The notes under the pieces: model-generated | Databases searched by the model: none | Told to the model about the DNA's origin: nothing | Seen by the model: only the letters and a program-made list of their open reading frames with translations | Part shown: positions 1 through 6,537 of the stretch, piece by piece | Numbering within the stretch: position 1 is the first letter of the stretch | Layout: the number at the start of each line of letters is the position of its first letter | Assembly (NCBI GenBank): GCA_028876585.1 | Contig: JAGWRL010000243.1 | Coordinates: 1 to 6,837, forward strand | Length of the DNA stretch: 6,837 nt | Source: Pseudomonadota bacterium | Lineage (GTDB): Bacteria; Pseudomonadota; Alphaproteobacteria; Rhizobiales; Beijerinckiaceae | Reading direction: 5' to 3' | Position numbers and translations under genes: made by a program

Positions 1-1
1 C

Positions 2-1002
<1,001 letters not shown>

Positions 1003-1006
<4 letters not shown>

Positions 1007-1935
1007 CCGCGCCGGCCGGCTTTGCCCGGCGCGCGCGCGATTTTGCCCGCCTCGCGCGACAGCAGCGTCCGCACCAGTCTGTGCGCGGGATCGAGCGCGT
1101 GGCGGCGGTGCCAGGCCATGAACATCGCGAACGCCGCGCCTTCGACCCGCACGGGCAATGGGCGCGAGGCGAAGCCGCGCATGACGCTGGCGGCCAGCCC
1201 GCTCGGCAGCGTCGCCAGCCGCGCCGTGCCGCGCAGGAAGGCTGGCACGCCGGCGAAATTGGGCACGCCGACGACGAAGCGGCGCGCATGTCCCGCCGCC
1301 TCCATCGCGCGGTCGAAGCGTAAGCCGACGCGGCTGGTGTAGACGACGGTGACGTGATCGGCGGCGTAATAATCGGCCGCCGTCGGCGTCGCCCGCGCGG
1401 CGGCGTCGTAAAAGCAGACATATTCGGCCCCGAACAGCCGCTTTTGCAGGATGTCGACGCCCTCGGGGGGAAACGGCGAGATCACCAGATCGCAGCGCTC
1501 GTCGCGCAGCATGTCGGGCGTCGGCTGGTCGGACGGGATGATGCGCAGCCGGACGGATGCGAAAGTCTGCTGCAACGCGGCGAGCAGCCCCGGCAGCACG
1601 AGATCGCGTTGCAGATCGTTGGCGGCGACGGTGAGGGCGAGCGAGGTGGCGCGCGCGTCGAATTCGGCGGCGCGGGAAAAATCCTTCAGCCCGGCGACCA
1701 GCGCCCGCGCGGGATCGGCGAGCGCGCGCGCGTGCGCGGTGGCGACGATGCCGCGCCCCGATTTGACGAACAGCGGATCGTGCAGGATCGCGCGCAGCTT
1801 GGCCAGCGCATGGCTGACGGCCGATTGCGTCAGCCCGAGCCGGGCCGCCGCGCCGCCGACCGAGCCCTCCTCCAGCACCGCGAGAAACAATCGCAGGGCG
1901 TGGCCGTCGAGGTCCAAATGATCGAAATCGCTCAT
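1003..1935 (-). CDS. LysR-family transcriptional regulator, divergent from ligAB
   Basis: This is a DNA-binding regulator of the LysR type, 310 residues, the usual family size. Residues about 10-68 form the winged helix-turn-helix (SVGGAAARLGLTQSAVSHAL with the wing near DPLFVKSGRG). Residues about 93-300 form the periplasmic-binding-protein-like effector domain. Two ATG starts lie close together. The start at 1935 (MSDFDHLD) is chosen because AGGA on the minus strand (1949-1946) lies 10 bases before it, but only 1 base before the upstream ATG at 1944, which would add MSS. The gene is transcribed away from ligAB, the normal arrangement for a LysR protein controlling its neighbour. A regulator of protocatechuate cleavage (compare LigR of Sphingobium) is therefore likely, but the effector is inferred. 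The N-terminal DGHALRLFLAVLEEGSVGGAA style resembles the NodD/NahR-like subgroup. Its last bases overlap the end of accC. The C-terminal tail is rich in Arg, Lys and Gly. Confidence 0.93.
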
Positions 1936-1957
1936 GGAAGACATGTCCTAGCATGAG

Positions 1958-1986
1958 TTGTTCCGATTCCGAACCGGGGCGATGAT
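1958..1986 (+). promoter_or_regulatory. Possible weak sigma-70-type promoter for ligAB
   Basis: TTGTTC (1958-1963) and GATGAT (1981-1986) are separated by exactly 17 bases. They match the -35 and -10 consensus at 3 of 6 and 4 of 6 positions. Transcription would start near 1993, leaving a leader of about 18 bases that contains the ligA ribosome site. The -35 box overlaps the T-N11-A dyad, which would suit a regulator-dependent promoter. With such weak boxes the call is tentative. Confidence 0.25.
1960..1974. promoter_or_regulatory. Candidate LysR operator (T-N11-A dyad) in the lysR-ligA divergent gap
   Basis: GTTCCGATTCCGAAC is an interrupted dyad in which six of seven base pairs are symmetric (only C1964/C1970 mismatch). 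T1961 and A1973 give the T-N11-A form expected of LysR-family boxes. It lies 24 bases from the chosen lysR start and 36 bases before the ligA start, in a gap that holds almost nothing else. Binding by the adjacent regulator is an inference from family knowledge and position. Confidence 0.5.
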
Positions 1987-1999
1987 CGCGCCGCACGAC

Positions 2000-2008
2000 A
2001 GGGGGAGG
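2000..2008 (+). promoter_or_regulatory. Ribosome binding site of ligA
   Basis: AGGGGGAGG stands directly before the ATG at 2011. Its AGGGGG part has a 5-base spacer and its GGAGG part only 2 bases. No in-frame alternative start lies upstream, so it supports the 2011 start. Confidence 0.6.
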
Positions 2009-2010
2009 CG

Positions 2011-2355
2011 ATGGCCCAGACGCACGGTATTCCCGGCACGACGCTGCACGACGGCGCCCAGGCGCTCAAAGGCTACGCGCTCAACAAGATGTGTTTCTCG
2101 TTCAACGACGCCGCCAACCGGCGCGCCTTTCTGGACGACGAGGACGCCTATTGCGCGAAATTCGGGCTCGACGCCGAGCAGATCGCGGCGGTGAAGAGCC
2201 GCAACGTGTTGCAGATGATCCGCGCCGGCGGCAACGCCTATTATCTGGCCAAGCTCGCCGGCATTTTCGGACTGAACATGCAGGACATCGGCGCGCAGCA
2301 GACCGGCATGACGGTCGAGGCGTTCAAACAGAAATTGCTGGCGGCGGGGGTTTGA
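2011..2355 (+). CDS. ligA: Protocatechuate 4,5-dioxygenase alpha (small) subunit, LigA family
   Basis: LigA is the small subunit of the class III (LigAB) extradiol dioxygenase. It packs over the active site of LigB and helps close the substrate pocket; it carries no metal ligand itself. The product has 114 residues. Family marks seen: IPGT near residue 7, the KGYALNKMCFS segment at about 20-30, a helical DDEDAYCAKFGLDAEQ region, the characteristic GGNAYYLAKL at 73-82, and the TGMTVEAF end at 98-105. It is shorter than the 139-residue LigA of Sphingobium SYK-6, with a shorter N-terminus and without the C-terminal tail. One base separates its TGA from the ligB ATG, so the two are almost certainly co-transcribed and translationally coupled. 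The family also contains small subunits of related enzymes (gallate and other catechol-acid dioxygenases), so the exact substrate remains an inference. Confidence 0.88.
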   Translation: MAQTHGIPGTTLHDGAQALKGYALNKMCFSFNDAANRRAFLDDEDAYCAKFGLDAEQIAAVKSRNVLQMIRAGGNAYYLAKLAGIFGLNMQDIGAQQTGMTVEAFKQKLLAAGV

Positions 2356-2356
2356 C

Positions 2357-3220
2357 ATGGCGCATATCATCGGCGGCTTCACGACATCGCATGTGCCCGC
2401 CATCGGCGGCGCGATCGCGCGCGGCAAACAGGACGAGCCGTACTGGAGGCCGTTCTTCGATTTCTTCCCGCCCGTGCGCGAATGGATCGCGCGCGAAAAG
2501 CCCGACGTCGCGGTGATCTTCTACAACGATCACGGCCTCGGCCATTTCCTCGACAAGATGCCGACCTTCGCCATCGGCTGCGCGGCCGAATACAGGCACG
2601 CCGACGAGGGTTGGGGATTGCCCGACGACGGCGTATTCACAGGCGATCCGAAACTGTCGTGGCATATCGCGGAAAGTCTGGTGGCCGACGAGTTCGACAT
2701 GACCACCGCGCAGGAGATGCTGGTCGATCACGCCTTCAAGATTCCGCTGCAACTGCTTTATCCCGACAGGCGCGACTTCCCCGTGCGCACGGTGCCGATC
2801 ACCATCAACTCGATCCAGCATCCGCTGCCGACGCCGAAGCGCTGCTGGGATTTGGGCCGCGCGGTCGGCCGCGCGATCCGCTCCTATCCCAGCGATGCGA
2901 AGGTGCTGCTGATCGGCTCGGGCGGGCTGTCGCATCAACTCGACGGCGAGCGCGCCGGCTTCATCAACAAGCCGTTCGATCTCTGGTGCATGGACGCGAT
3001 GATCGACGATCCCGCCGCGCTGACCAAACTCAGCGTGCGCGACATCGTCGCCAAGGCCGGCGCGCAGGGGATCGAGCTGGAAGCCTGGATCGCCATGCGC
3101 GGCGCGATGGAAGGGGCGGTCAAGAGCCTGCATCGCGACTATCACATCCCGATCAGCAACACGGCGGCGGCCTGCATGCTGATGGTTCCCGAAAGCGAGG
3201 CGGCGGCCAAGGCGGCTTAA
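2357..3220 (+). CDS. ligB: Protocatechuate 4,5-dioxygenase beta (catalytic) subunit, LigB family
   Basis: LigB is the catalytic subunit of the Fe(II) extradiol dioxygenase. It cleaves protocatechuate between C4 and C5 with O2 to 4-carboxy-2-hydroxymuconate-6-semialdehyde, in the cytoplasm. The product has 287 residues, against about 302 in SYK-6. Iron ligands are in place: H12 (TTSHVPA), H59 (YNDH) and E240 (GIELEAW), equivalent to H12, H61 and E242 of SYK-6 LigB. The catalytic base is H193 in GGLSHQLDG (H195 there), and H125 lies in the VDH motif. HADEGWG, RAGFINKPFDL, MRGAM and YHIPISNTA are further family blocks. All key residues are present, so it should be active. It follows ligA with a 1-base gap and is followed at 25 bases by a strong hairpin, so the operon appears to be just ligAB. 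Protocatechuate is the best substrate guess; gallate or 3-O-methylgallate are alternatives within the family. Confidence 0.92.
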   Translation: MAHIIGGFTTSHVPAIGGAIARGKQDEPYWRPFFDFFPPVREWIAREKPDVAVIFYNDHGLGHFLDKMPTFAIGCAAEYRHADEGWGLPDDGVFTGDPKLSWHIAESLVADEFDMTTAQEMLVDHAFKIPLQLLYPDRRDFPVRTVPITINSIQHPLPTPKRCWDLGRAVGRAIRSYPSDAKVLLIGSGGLSHQLDGERAGFINKPFDLWCMDAMIDDPAALTKLSVRDIVAKAGAQGIELEAWIAMRGAMEGAVKSLHRDYHIPISNTAAACMLMVPESEAAAKAA

Positions 3221-3244
3221 GCGCGGCGTCCCGCCGATGGGGTC

Positions 3245-3273
3245 GAGGCGAGCGCGCTTGACGCGTTCGCCTC
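3245..3273 (+). terminator. Hairpin after ligB, probable terminator without U-tract
   Basis: GAGGCGAGCGCG (3245-3256) pairs with CGCGTTCGCCTC (3262-3273). This gives 12 base pairs including one G-U, with a 5-base loop CTTGA. It starts 25 bases after the ligB stop. No run of T follows on either strand, so it could be an inefficient intrinsic terminator or a 3'-end stabilising structure. Confidence 0.5.
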
Positions 3274-3442
3274 ACGCCTGCGCCAACACGAGCGCCACTT
3301 GCTGAGACAGGGAACAAGGTCGCGTCCCGGCCGATGCGGGCGGCGGGCCAGCGCAAGGCGGGGTCTGACCACAGCAACGAAGATCCAGGCTCCAAACGGG
3401 ATTCCAATTCTCAACCAAGCCTAAGCAGATATTCGTTGCAAA

Positions 3443-3618
3443 ACCAACGCCGTCATCGCGAGCCCCGGGAAACGCAAAGCGTTTCCCTAGGCGAAGCGAT
3501 CCACCGTTGTCCCGAGCGCCCTCGTCCACGAAATCGCCCGTGGCTCGGGGGCATTCGCGAACTGGGGAAGAACGGAGAGATGGATGGCTTCGCTTCGCTC
3601 GCCATGACGACCGTTGGT
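3443..3618. repeat. Structured intergenic repeat-like element with nested inverted repeats
   Basis: The ends are inverted repeats: ACCAACG-C-CGTCATCGCGAG (3443-3462) against the reverse complement of 3598-3618, matching except for one small indel and one substitution. Inside lies a second inverted pair, GCGAAGCGATCCA (3491-3503) and TGGATGGCTTCGC (3581-3593), 12 of 13 paired. Between them are a perfect 9-base-pair hairpin GGGAAACGC/GCGTTTCCC (3467-3487) and a central stem, CCCGAG plus CCACG (3511-3530) with CGTGG plus CTCGGG (3539-3549). The CGTCATNGCGAG and GCGAAGCNATCCA words are typical of dispersed palindromic repeats in Bradyrhizobium-like genomes. No protein is encoded. Lying between two converging genes, it may also terminate transcription. 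Copy number cannot be seen from this window. Confidence 0.65.
3467..3487. repeat. Perfect 9-bp hairpin inside the repeat element
   Basis: GGGAAACGC and GCGTTTCCC enclose an AAA loop. The structure is perfect on both strands and lies just inside the left terminal inverted repeat of the larger element. No U-tract follows. Confidence 0.6.
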
Positions 3619-3636
3619 GGCCCCACGAAACTCTGC

Positions 3637-5307
3637 TTAGCCCGTGATCTCCAGCGTCAGCCGGCCGCTGAGCTTGTCGCCATATTCCGTCGTCGCCTCG
3701 ACGATCACGCGATGCGCGCCGACGGCGAGATCGGCGGGCAGGCGGGCGGTCCAGATATGGGAAGAGATTTCCGCCTTCACCCACGGTTTCTTCACCGCCT
3801 CGTTGCGCGCGAACAGTTCCTCGACGAACGGGTCGGGCATGGTCTGGCGCCGCATCGGCGCCGGCGCGCGATCGCCGATCCGCATCACGACGCTCGATTT
3901 CGGGCCGCTGTCGAACACATTGGCGATCAGCGTCGCCGCGCCGAGCGTCGCCCTTGAAATCGGCGAGGAAAGCAGCTGGCCAGGGCGGAAATCGCGGTCG
4001 ATCTCTTTGTTGGCGCGATGGAAGCGGCTGTCGATCGAGAGCCGCATCTGCCGGCCGTTCGGCTCCTTGGCGGGGACGAAGCGGGTTTTGTAGGTCAGGC
4101 CGTCAACCGACAGGATATGGAAGCCGTTCGGCGTGCCGTCGCGCGAGTCGGCGACCGCGACGCCGCGATGATCGAGCGGGCCGCTCCACCAGGAGCCGGA
4201 GACGGCGGTGAGGATGTGATGATGATGCGCGCCCTCGCCCTTCCAGCCCTGGGCGGCGTCGAAATAGATGTGCTCGGTGGTGTGGGTGTGGCCGGCGAAG
4301 CTGACGGTGTGTCGGCGGCCTTCGAACAGCGCGAACAGAGCGTCGCGATTGACGAGGCGGTCGTAGGTCTCGCGCGGATCAATCACGTTGGTGATGGGAA
4401 TATGCATCACCACCACGATCAGCGTGTCGGGAGATGTGCGCGCCAGCGTCTGGCGGATGAACTCCAGTTGCGTCGGATCGATCCGGCCCTCGTATTTGCC
4501 GGCGCCTTTGGGGCGGGCGGGATCGTGGCCGAGATAGTCGACGTCGTCGAGCATCAGGAACAGGGTTTTGGCGTAGAAGAAGGCATAATAGCTCGGGCCA
4601 TAGACGCGCTTGTAGGTCTCGCGCGACAGAACGCGGTCGGGCGCTTCGAAGTTGAGATCGTGGTTGCCGCCGATGTTCCACCACGGCAGGCCGATCGTGC
4701 CGATGATGCGGTTATAGCGATCATACAATGAGAGATCGTCGAACATGATGTCGCCGGCGGTGAGGCCGAACCGCGCCGTCGTCCCCGCCAGCGCCTCGAT
4801 CACGTCGTCGCGGATGAAGTCGACCTCGACCTCGCTCTCCGGCTGCGGATCGGTGAACAGCACGACCTCGAACGCGTCCGGCTCGTCCTGCGGCCGCAAG
4901 GCGAAATCGATCGAGGCGGGCAGCGGGCCGGTCGGGGCGAGGCCGGCGAAGGTGAAATCGGCGGGCGAGCCCTCGGGGCTGTGCAGATGATAGAAACGCG
5001 GCGAGCCGGTCTCGGGATCGACCGGGGGCATGTAGCCGGGCGGCTTGATGACGAAGAACACGGCGGGCGCCGGCGCGGGCAGCCGCCAGCGGCCGTCGGC
5101 GTCGGTCGCCGTCACGTCGCGGCCGTTGCTGACCAGCGCGCCGGCGAGGCCGGGATTATTGGGGCCGGGGCGGCCGGAGCCGTCGCGGTCAATGAACACC
5201 TGGCCGGAGGCTTGGCTGTCGGCCAGCGCCGGGGCGGCGGCCAAAGCGGCGGCGGCGACGCCGAGGCGCAACGTATCGCGACGCGTGAGATCGAAGGGAT
5301 GGGTCAT
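3637..5307 (-). CDS. Tat-exported calcineurin-like metallophosphoesterase with N- and C-terminal accessory domains
   Basis: This is a secreted or periplasmic metal-dependent phosphoesterase of 556 residues; its substrate is unknown. The N-terminus has a twin-arginine signal (TRRDTLRL, R9-R10) and an Ala-rich hydrophobic stretch ending ALA at 29, the likely cleavage point. Residues about 34-90 form a beta-sandwich-like domain with an acidic DRDGSGRPG loop, as in the N-terminal domain of this family (Pfam MetallophosN). The catalytic domain at about 145-400 shows D153-P-Q155, G185-D186, G214-N-H-D217, H302 (MHIP) and G339-H-T-H342, so the usual dimetal ligands are present, but the first motif is D-x-Q instead of D-x-H. 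Residues about 405-556 match the C-terminal MetallophosC type. GAGGAG lies 4 bases before the ATG, supporting the start. The DUF3253 gene ends 50 bases upstream on the same strand, so co-transcription is possible. An unusual H361-H364 run sits after the GHTH motif. Confidence 0.9.
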   Translation of the reverse strand: MTHPFDLTRRDTLRLGVAAAALAAAPALADSQASGQVFIDRDGSGRPGPNNPGLAGALVSNGRDVTATDADGRWRLPAPAPAVFFVIKPPGYMPPVDPETGSPRFYHLHSPEGSPADFTFAGLAPTGPLPASIDFALRPQDEPDAFEVVLFTDPQPESEVEVDFIRDDVIEALAGTTARFGLTAGDIMFDDLSLYDRYNRIIGTIGLPWWNIGGNHDLNFEAPDRVLSRETYKRVYGPSYYAFFYAKTLFLMLDDVDYLGHDPARPKGAGKYEGRIDPTQLEFIRQTLARTSPDTLIVVVMHIPITNVIDPRETYDRLVNRDALFALFEGRRHTVSFAGHTHTTEHIYFDAAQGWKGEGAHHHHILTAVSGSWWSGPLDHRGVAVADSRDGTPNGFHILSVDGLTYKTRFVPAKEPNGRQMRLSIDSRFHRANKEIDRDFRPGQLLSSPISRATLGAATLIANVFDSGPKSSVVMRIGDRAPAPMRRQTMPDPFVEELFARNEAVKKPWVKAEISSHIWTARLPADLAVGAHRVIVEATTEYGDKLSGRLTLEITG

Positions 5308-5311
5308 GGCG

Positions 5312-5317
5312 CTCCTC
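5312..5317 (-). promoter_or_regulatory. Ribosome binding site of the phosphoesterase gene
   Basis: The minus strand reads GAGGAG, then CGCC, then ATG. This is a near-ideal site with a 4-base spacer and it fixes the start at 5307. Confidence 0.7.
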
Positions 5318-5357
5318 AGCCGTCAGCGGAGCAGGTCAGCATGACCGGCGCGTGAAC

Positions 5358-5636
5358 TCAATCGTCGCGCGGGGCGCCGAGCCGGTAGACGCCGCGAAAA
5401 TCGTCGGGATCGACCGGCTTGCCCTTGCGGTAGATGACCAACCGGCCCTCGCCGGCGAGCCGCACGGCGGCGCGGCGGACGTCTTGCAGATGGCTGCGCC
5501 AGCCCAGCGCATCCTCGTTGCGCGCCTGCGCGAAGGCGCGCGCCACGTCGGTCGGGCAAACCGTGCGCGCGGGTCCGGCCTCGACGCACAGCGCCAGCAG
5601 CGTGGCCGCGAGATTGGGCGAATCTGTCTCGGACAT
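5358..5636 (-). CDS. DUF3253 family small protein
   Basis: A 92-residue cytoplasmic protein of the DUF3253 family, whose function is unknown. Visible family features: a helical start NLAATLLALCVEAG, the CPTDVAR block at 27-33, W46-R47, and a C-terminal half with VRRAAVRLAGEGRLVIYR followed by KGKPVDPDDFRG and ending VYRL. The alternation of helices with a beta-hairpin-like end (RLVIYRKGKPV) suggests a winged-helix fold, but DNA binding is not established. The ATG at 5636 is chosen because family similarity begins shortly after it. A TTG at 5672 in the same frame would add 12 residues (starting TRKPPPRIC) that look unrelated; neither start has a strong ribosome site. It stands 50 bases before the phosphoesterase gene on the same strand and diverges from the DUF1236 gene. 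Confidence 0.8.
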   Translation of the reverse strand: MSETDSPNLAATLLALCVEAGPARTVCPTDVARAFAQARNEDALGWRSHLQDVRRAAVRLAGEGRLVIYRKGKPVDPDDFRGVYRLGAPRDD

Positions 5637-5675
5637 CTTCAGGCAGATGCGCGGGGGCGGCTTCCGCGTCAATGG

Positions 5676-5700
5676 GGAACTTTGCTTTCGGAGAGGCGTT
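5676..5700 (+). promoter_or_regulatory. EcfG-type (general stress sigma factor) promoter for the DUF1236 gene
   Basis: GGAAC (5676-5680) and CGTT (5697-5700) are separated by 16 bases. This fits the alphaproteobacterial EcfG promoter consensus (GGAAC, 16-17 bases, CGTT). The element points at the DUF1236 gene, and its -10 box ends 33 bases before the start codon, giving a leader of roughly 25 bases that includes the ribosome site. Both boxes are perfect and the orientation and distance are right. Actual control by EcfG is inferred. Confidence 0.7.
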
Positions 5701-5722
5701 TGAGGTGACCCACTCGTTCAAG

Positions 5723-5728
5723 AGGAGG
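5723..5728 (+). promoter_or_regulatory. Ribosome binding site of the DUF1236 gene
   Basis: A complete AGGAGG lies 5 bases before the ATG at 5734. It is the strongest ribosome site in the window and suggests high translation once the gene is induced. Confidence 0.8.
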
Positions 5729-5733
5729 ATGCC

Positions 5734-6444
5734 ATGAAGCACAAGTTGTTGGCCGCCGCGGCCGCCTTGGCTTTCGTCGCGACGGGCGTCGCGGCGCAGG
5801 CGCAGGACTATCCCAAGCCCAAAGAGCAGCCCGCGCCGACGGAGAAAATGGGCCACAAGGCGCCTGAAGCGCGCAAGGCGGTTCAGATGGAGCGCCATCA
5901 GCCCAAGGCGCGCGCGCACGTCCAAGGCGAAGCGCCCAAGCCGGGCGTAGCGCCGAAGGCGGCGCAGAGCGAGCGCAAGGAGGCGCCGAGGGCGGCGCAG
6001 ACCGAGCGCAAGGAGGTCCCGAGGGCGGCGCAAGGCCAGAGCAACCACGGCGCGATGCAACGCGGCGCGCAGAATCGCGTCGGCCGCGCCGCGCAAGCTC
6101 CCGGCCAGGTTCGGGTGATGGGCAACGTGAGGCTGTCGAGCGAACACGCCGTTCAGGTCAGCCAGACGTTGCGGCGTGAGGCCCGCCCGATCCAGGGCAA
6201 TGTCGATATTCGAATCGGCGCCCGCACGCCGGATTGGGTCGATATTCGCCCGCTGCCGGAAGACATCATCGCCATCGCGCCGGAATATCGCGGCTACGAT
6301 TATTTCATCGACAGCAATGACGAGATCGTGTTCGTCGCGCCGGAGTCGCATGAGATCGTCGGCGCGATCGAATATGAGGGTCGCGCGGCGTCCGAAGACG
6401 CCACCCAGCTCCCCGCCGCCCGGCCCTGCCCGACGGAATACTGA
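5734..6444 (+). CDS. Secreted DUF1236 domain protein with basic repeat-rich linker
   Basis: A 236-residue exported protein of unknown function. Residues 1-23 are a Sec signal peptide (MKHK, an Ala-rich hydrophobic core, AQA before QD). Residues about 25-125 are low-complexity, rich in Ala, Lys, Arg, Gln, Pro and Glu, and probably disordered. They contain an 11-residue repeat (APKAAQSERKE, APRAAQTERKE, then a partial VPRAAQ) at 73-100. Residues about 130-215 hold the DUF1236 region, with VDIRPLPEDIIAIAPEYRGYDYF cut short here as the blocks IRPLPEDI, APEYRGYDYF and EIVFVAP. DUF1236 proteins are common in Hyphomicrobiales and usually periplasmic or cell-envelope associated. An EcfG-type promoter precedes the gene and a strong intrinsic terminator follows within 15 bases, so it is probably a single-gene, stress-induced unit. 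The divergent DUF3253 gene begins 97 bases away. Confidence 0.88.
   Translation: MKHKLLAAAAALAFVATGVAAQAQDYPKPKEQPAPTEKMGHKAPEARKAVQMERHQPKARAHVQGEAPKPGVAPKAAQSERKEAPRAAQTERKEVPRAAQGQSNHGAMQRGAQNRVGRAAQAPGQVRVMGNVRLSSEHAVQVSQTLRREARPIQGNVDIRIGARTPDWVDIRPLPEDIIAIAPEYRGYDYFIDSNDEIVFVAPESHEIVGAIEYEGRAASEDATQLPAARPCPTEY
5950..6033 (+). repeat. 33-bp tandem repeat (2.5 copies) within the DUF1236 gene
   Basis: Units 5950-5982 and 5983-6015 differ at few bases, and a partial third unit runs 6016-6033. Each full unit encodes an 11-residue block of the type (A/V)P(K/R)AAQ(S/T)ERKE. The length is a multiple of three, so copy changes keep the frame. Confidence 0.8.
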
Positions 6445-6456
6445 CTCGGTGATTGG

Positions 6457-6486
6457 CGGCCGTCGCGCTGGCGCGACGGCCGTTTT
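6457..6486 (+). terminator. Intrinsic (rho-independent) terminator of the DUF1236 gene
   Basis: CGGCCGTCGCG (6457-6467) and CGCGACGGCCG (6472-6482) form a perfect 11-base-pair stem with loop CTGG, followed directly by TTTT (6483-6486). It starts 12 bases after the stop codon. It separates the DUF1236 gene from the next plus-strand gene. Confidence 0.88.
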
Positions 6487-6526
6487 GCGCGCGGCGCGCA
6501 AGCGGATTAAAGATTCGGCGCCACCC

Positions 6527-6531
6527 AGGAG
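6527..6531 (+). promoter_or_regulatory. Ribosome binding site deciding a GTG start
   Basis: AGGAG lies 6 bases before the GTG at 6538. There is no ATG nearby in this frame, so this site decides the start of the last gene. Confidence 0.65.
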
Positions 6532-6537
6532 CGCGCC

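Larger units (their letters stand above)
3221..3636. other. Non-coding region between convergent ligB and phosphoesterase genes
   Basis: No convincing gene lies here. The stretch holds a hairpin after ligB (3245-3273), an unassigned section (about 3274-3442) in which 3365-3442 is visibly poorer in G+C than its surroundings, and a structured repeat-like element (3443-3618). Open frames that cross it have odd composition, no start signals and no recognisable domain. Confidence 0.7.

Noticed and set aside
1008..1033. Hairpin just after accC as a terminator
   Set aside because: Only 8 base pairs with a 10-base loop, no U-tract, and it lies inside the lysR coding sequence where GC-rich self-complementarity is expected.
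1354..1956. Plus-strand open frame (200 codons) over lysR
   Set aside because: Antisense shadow of a clear LysR protein; Gly/Arg/Gln-rich with no recognisable motif.
2324..3145. Minus-strand open frame (273 codons) over ligB
   Set aside because: Shadow of ligB, whose iron ligands and family motifs are intact on the other strand.
3311..3335. Second EcfG-like site, GGAAC followed after 16 bases by CGAT
   Set aside because: The -10 box does not match CGTT and no plus-strand gene follows.
3443..3618. Insertion sequence or CRISPR array
   Set aside because: There is no transposase frame, no regularly spaced direct repeat and no clear target-site duplication; nested inverted repeats fit a non-coding palindromic element better.
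3153..3784. Minus-strand open frames running through the ligB-phosphoesterase spacer
   Set aside because: They pass through hairpins and inverted repeats, have no recognisable domain or start signal, and one overlaps the end of the phosphoesterase gene in another frame.
4018..4731. Plus-strand open frame (237 codons) over the phosphoesterase gene
   Set aside because: Antisense shadow; no domain and no ribosome site, while the minus strand carries all the phosphoesterase motifs.
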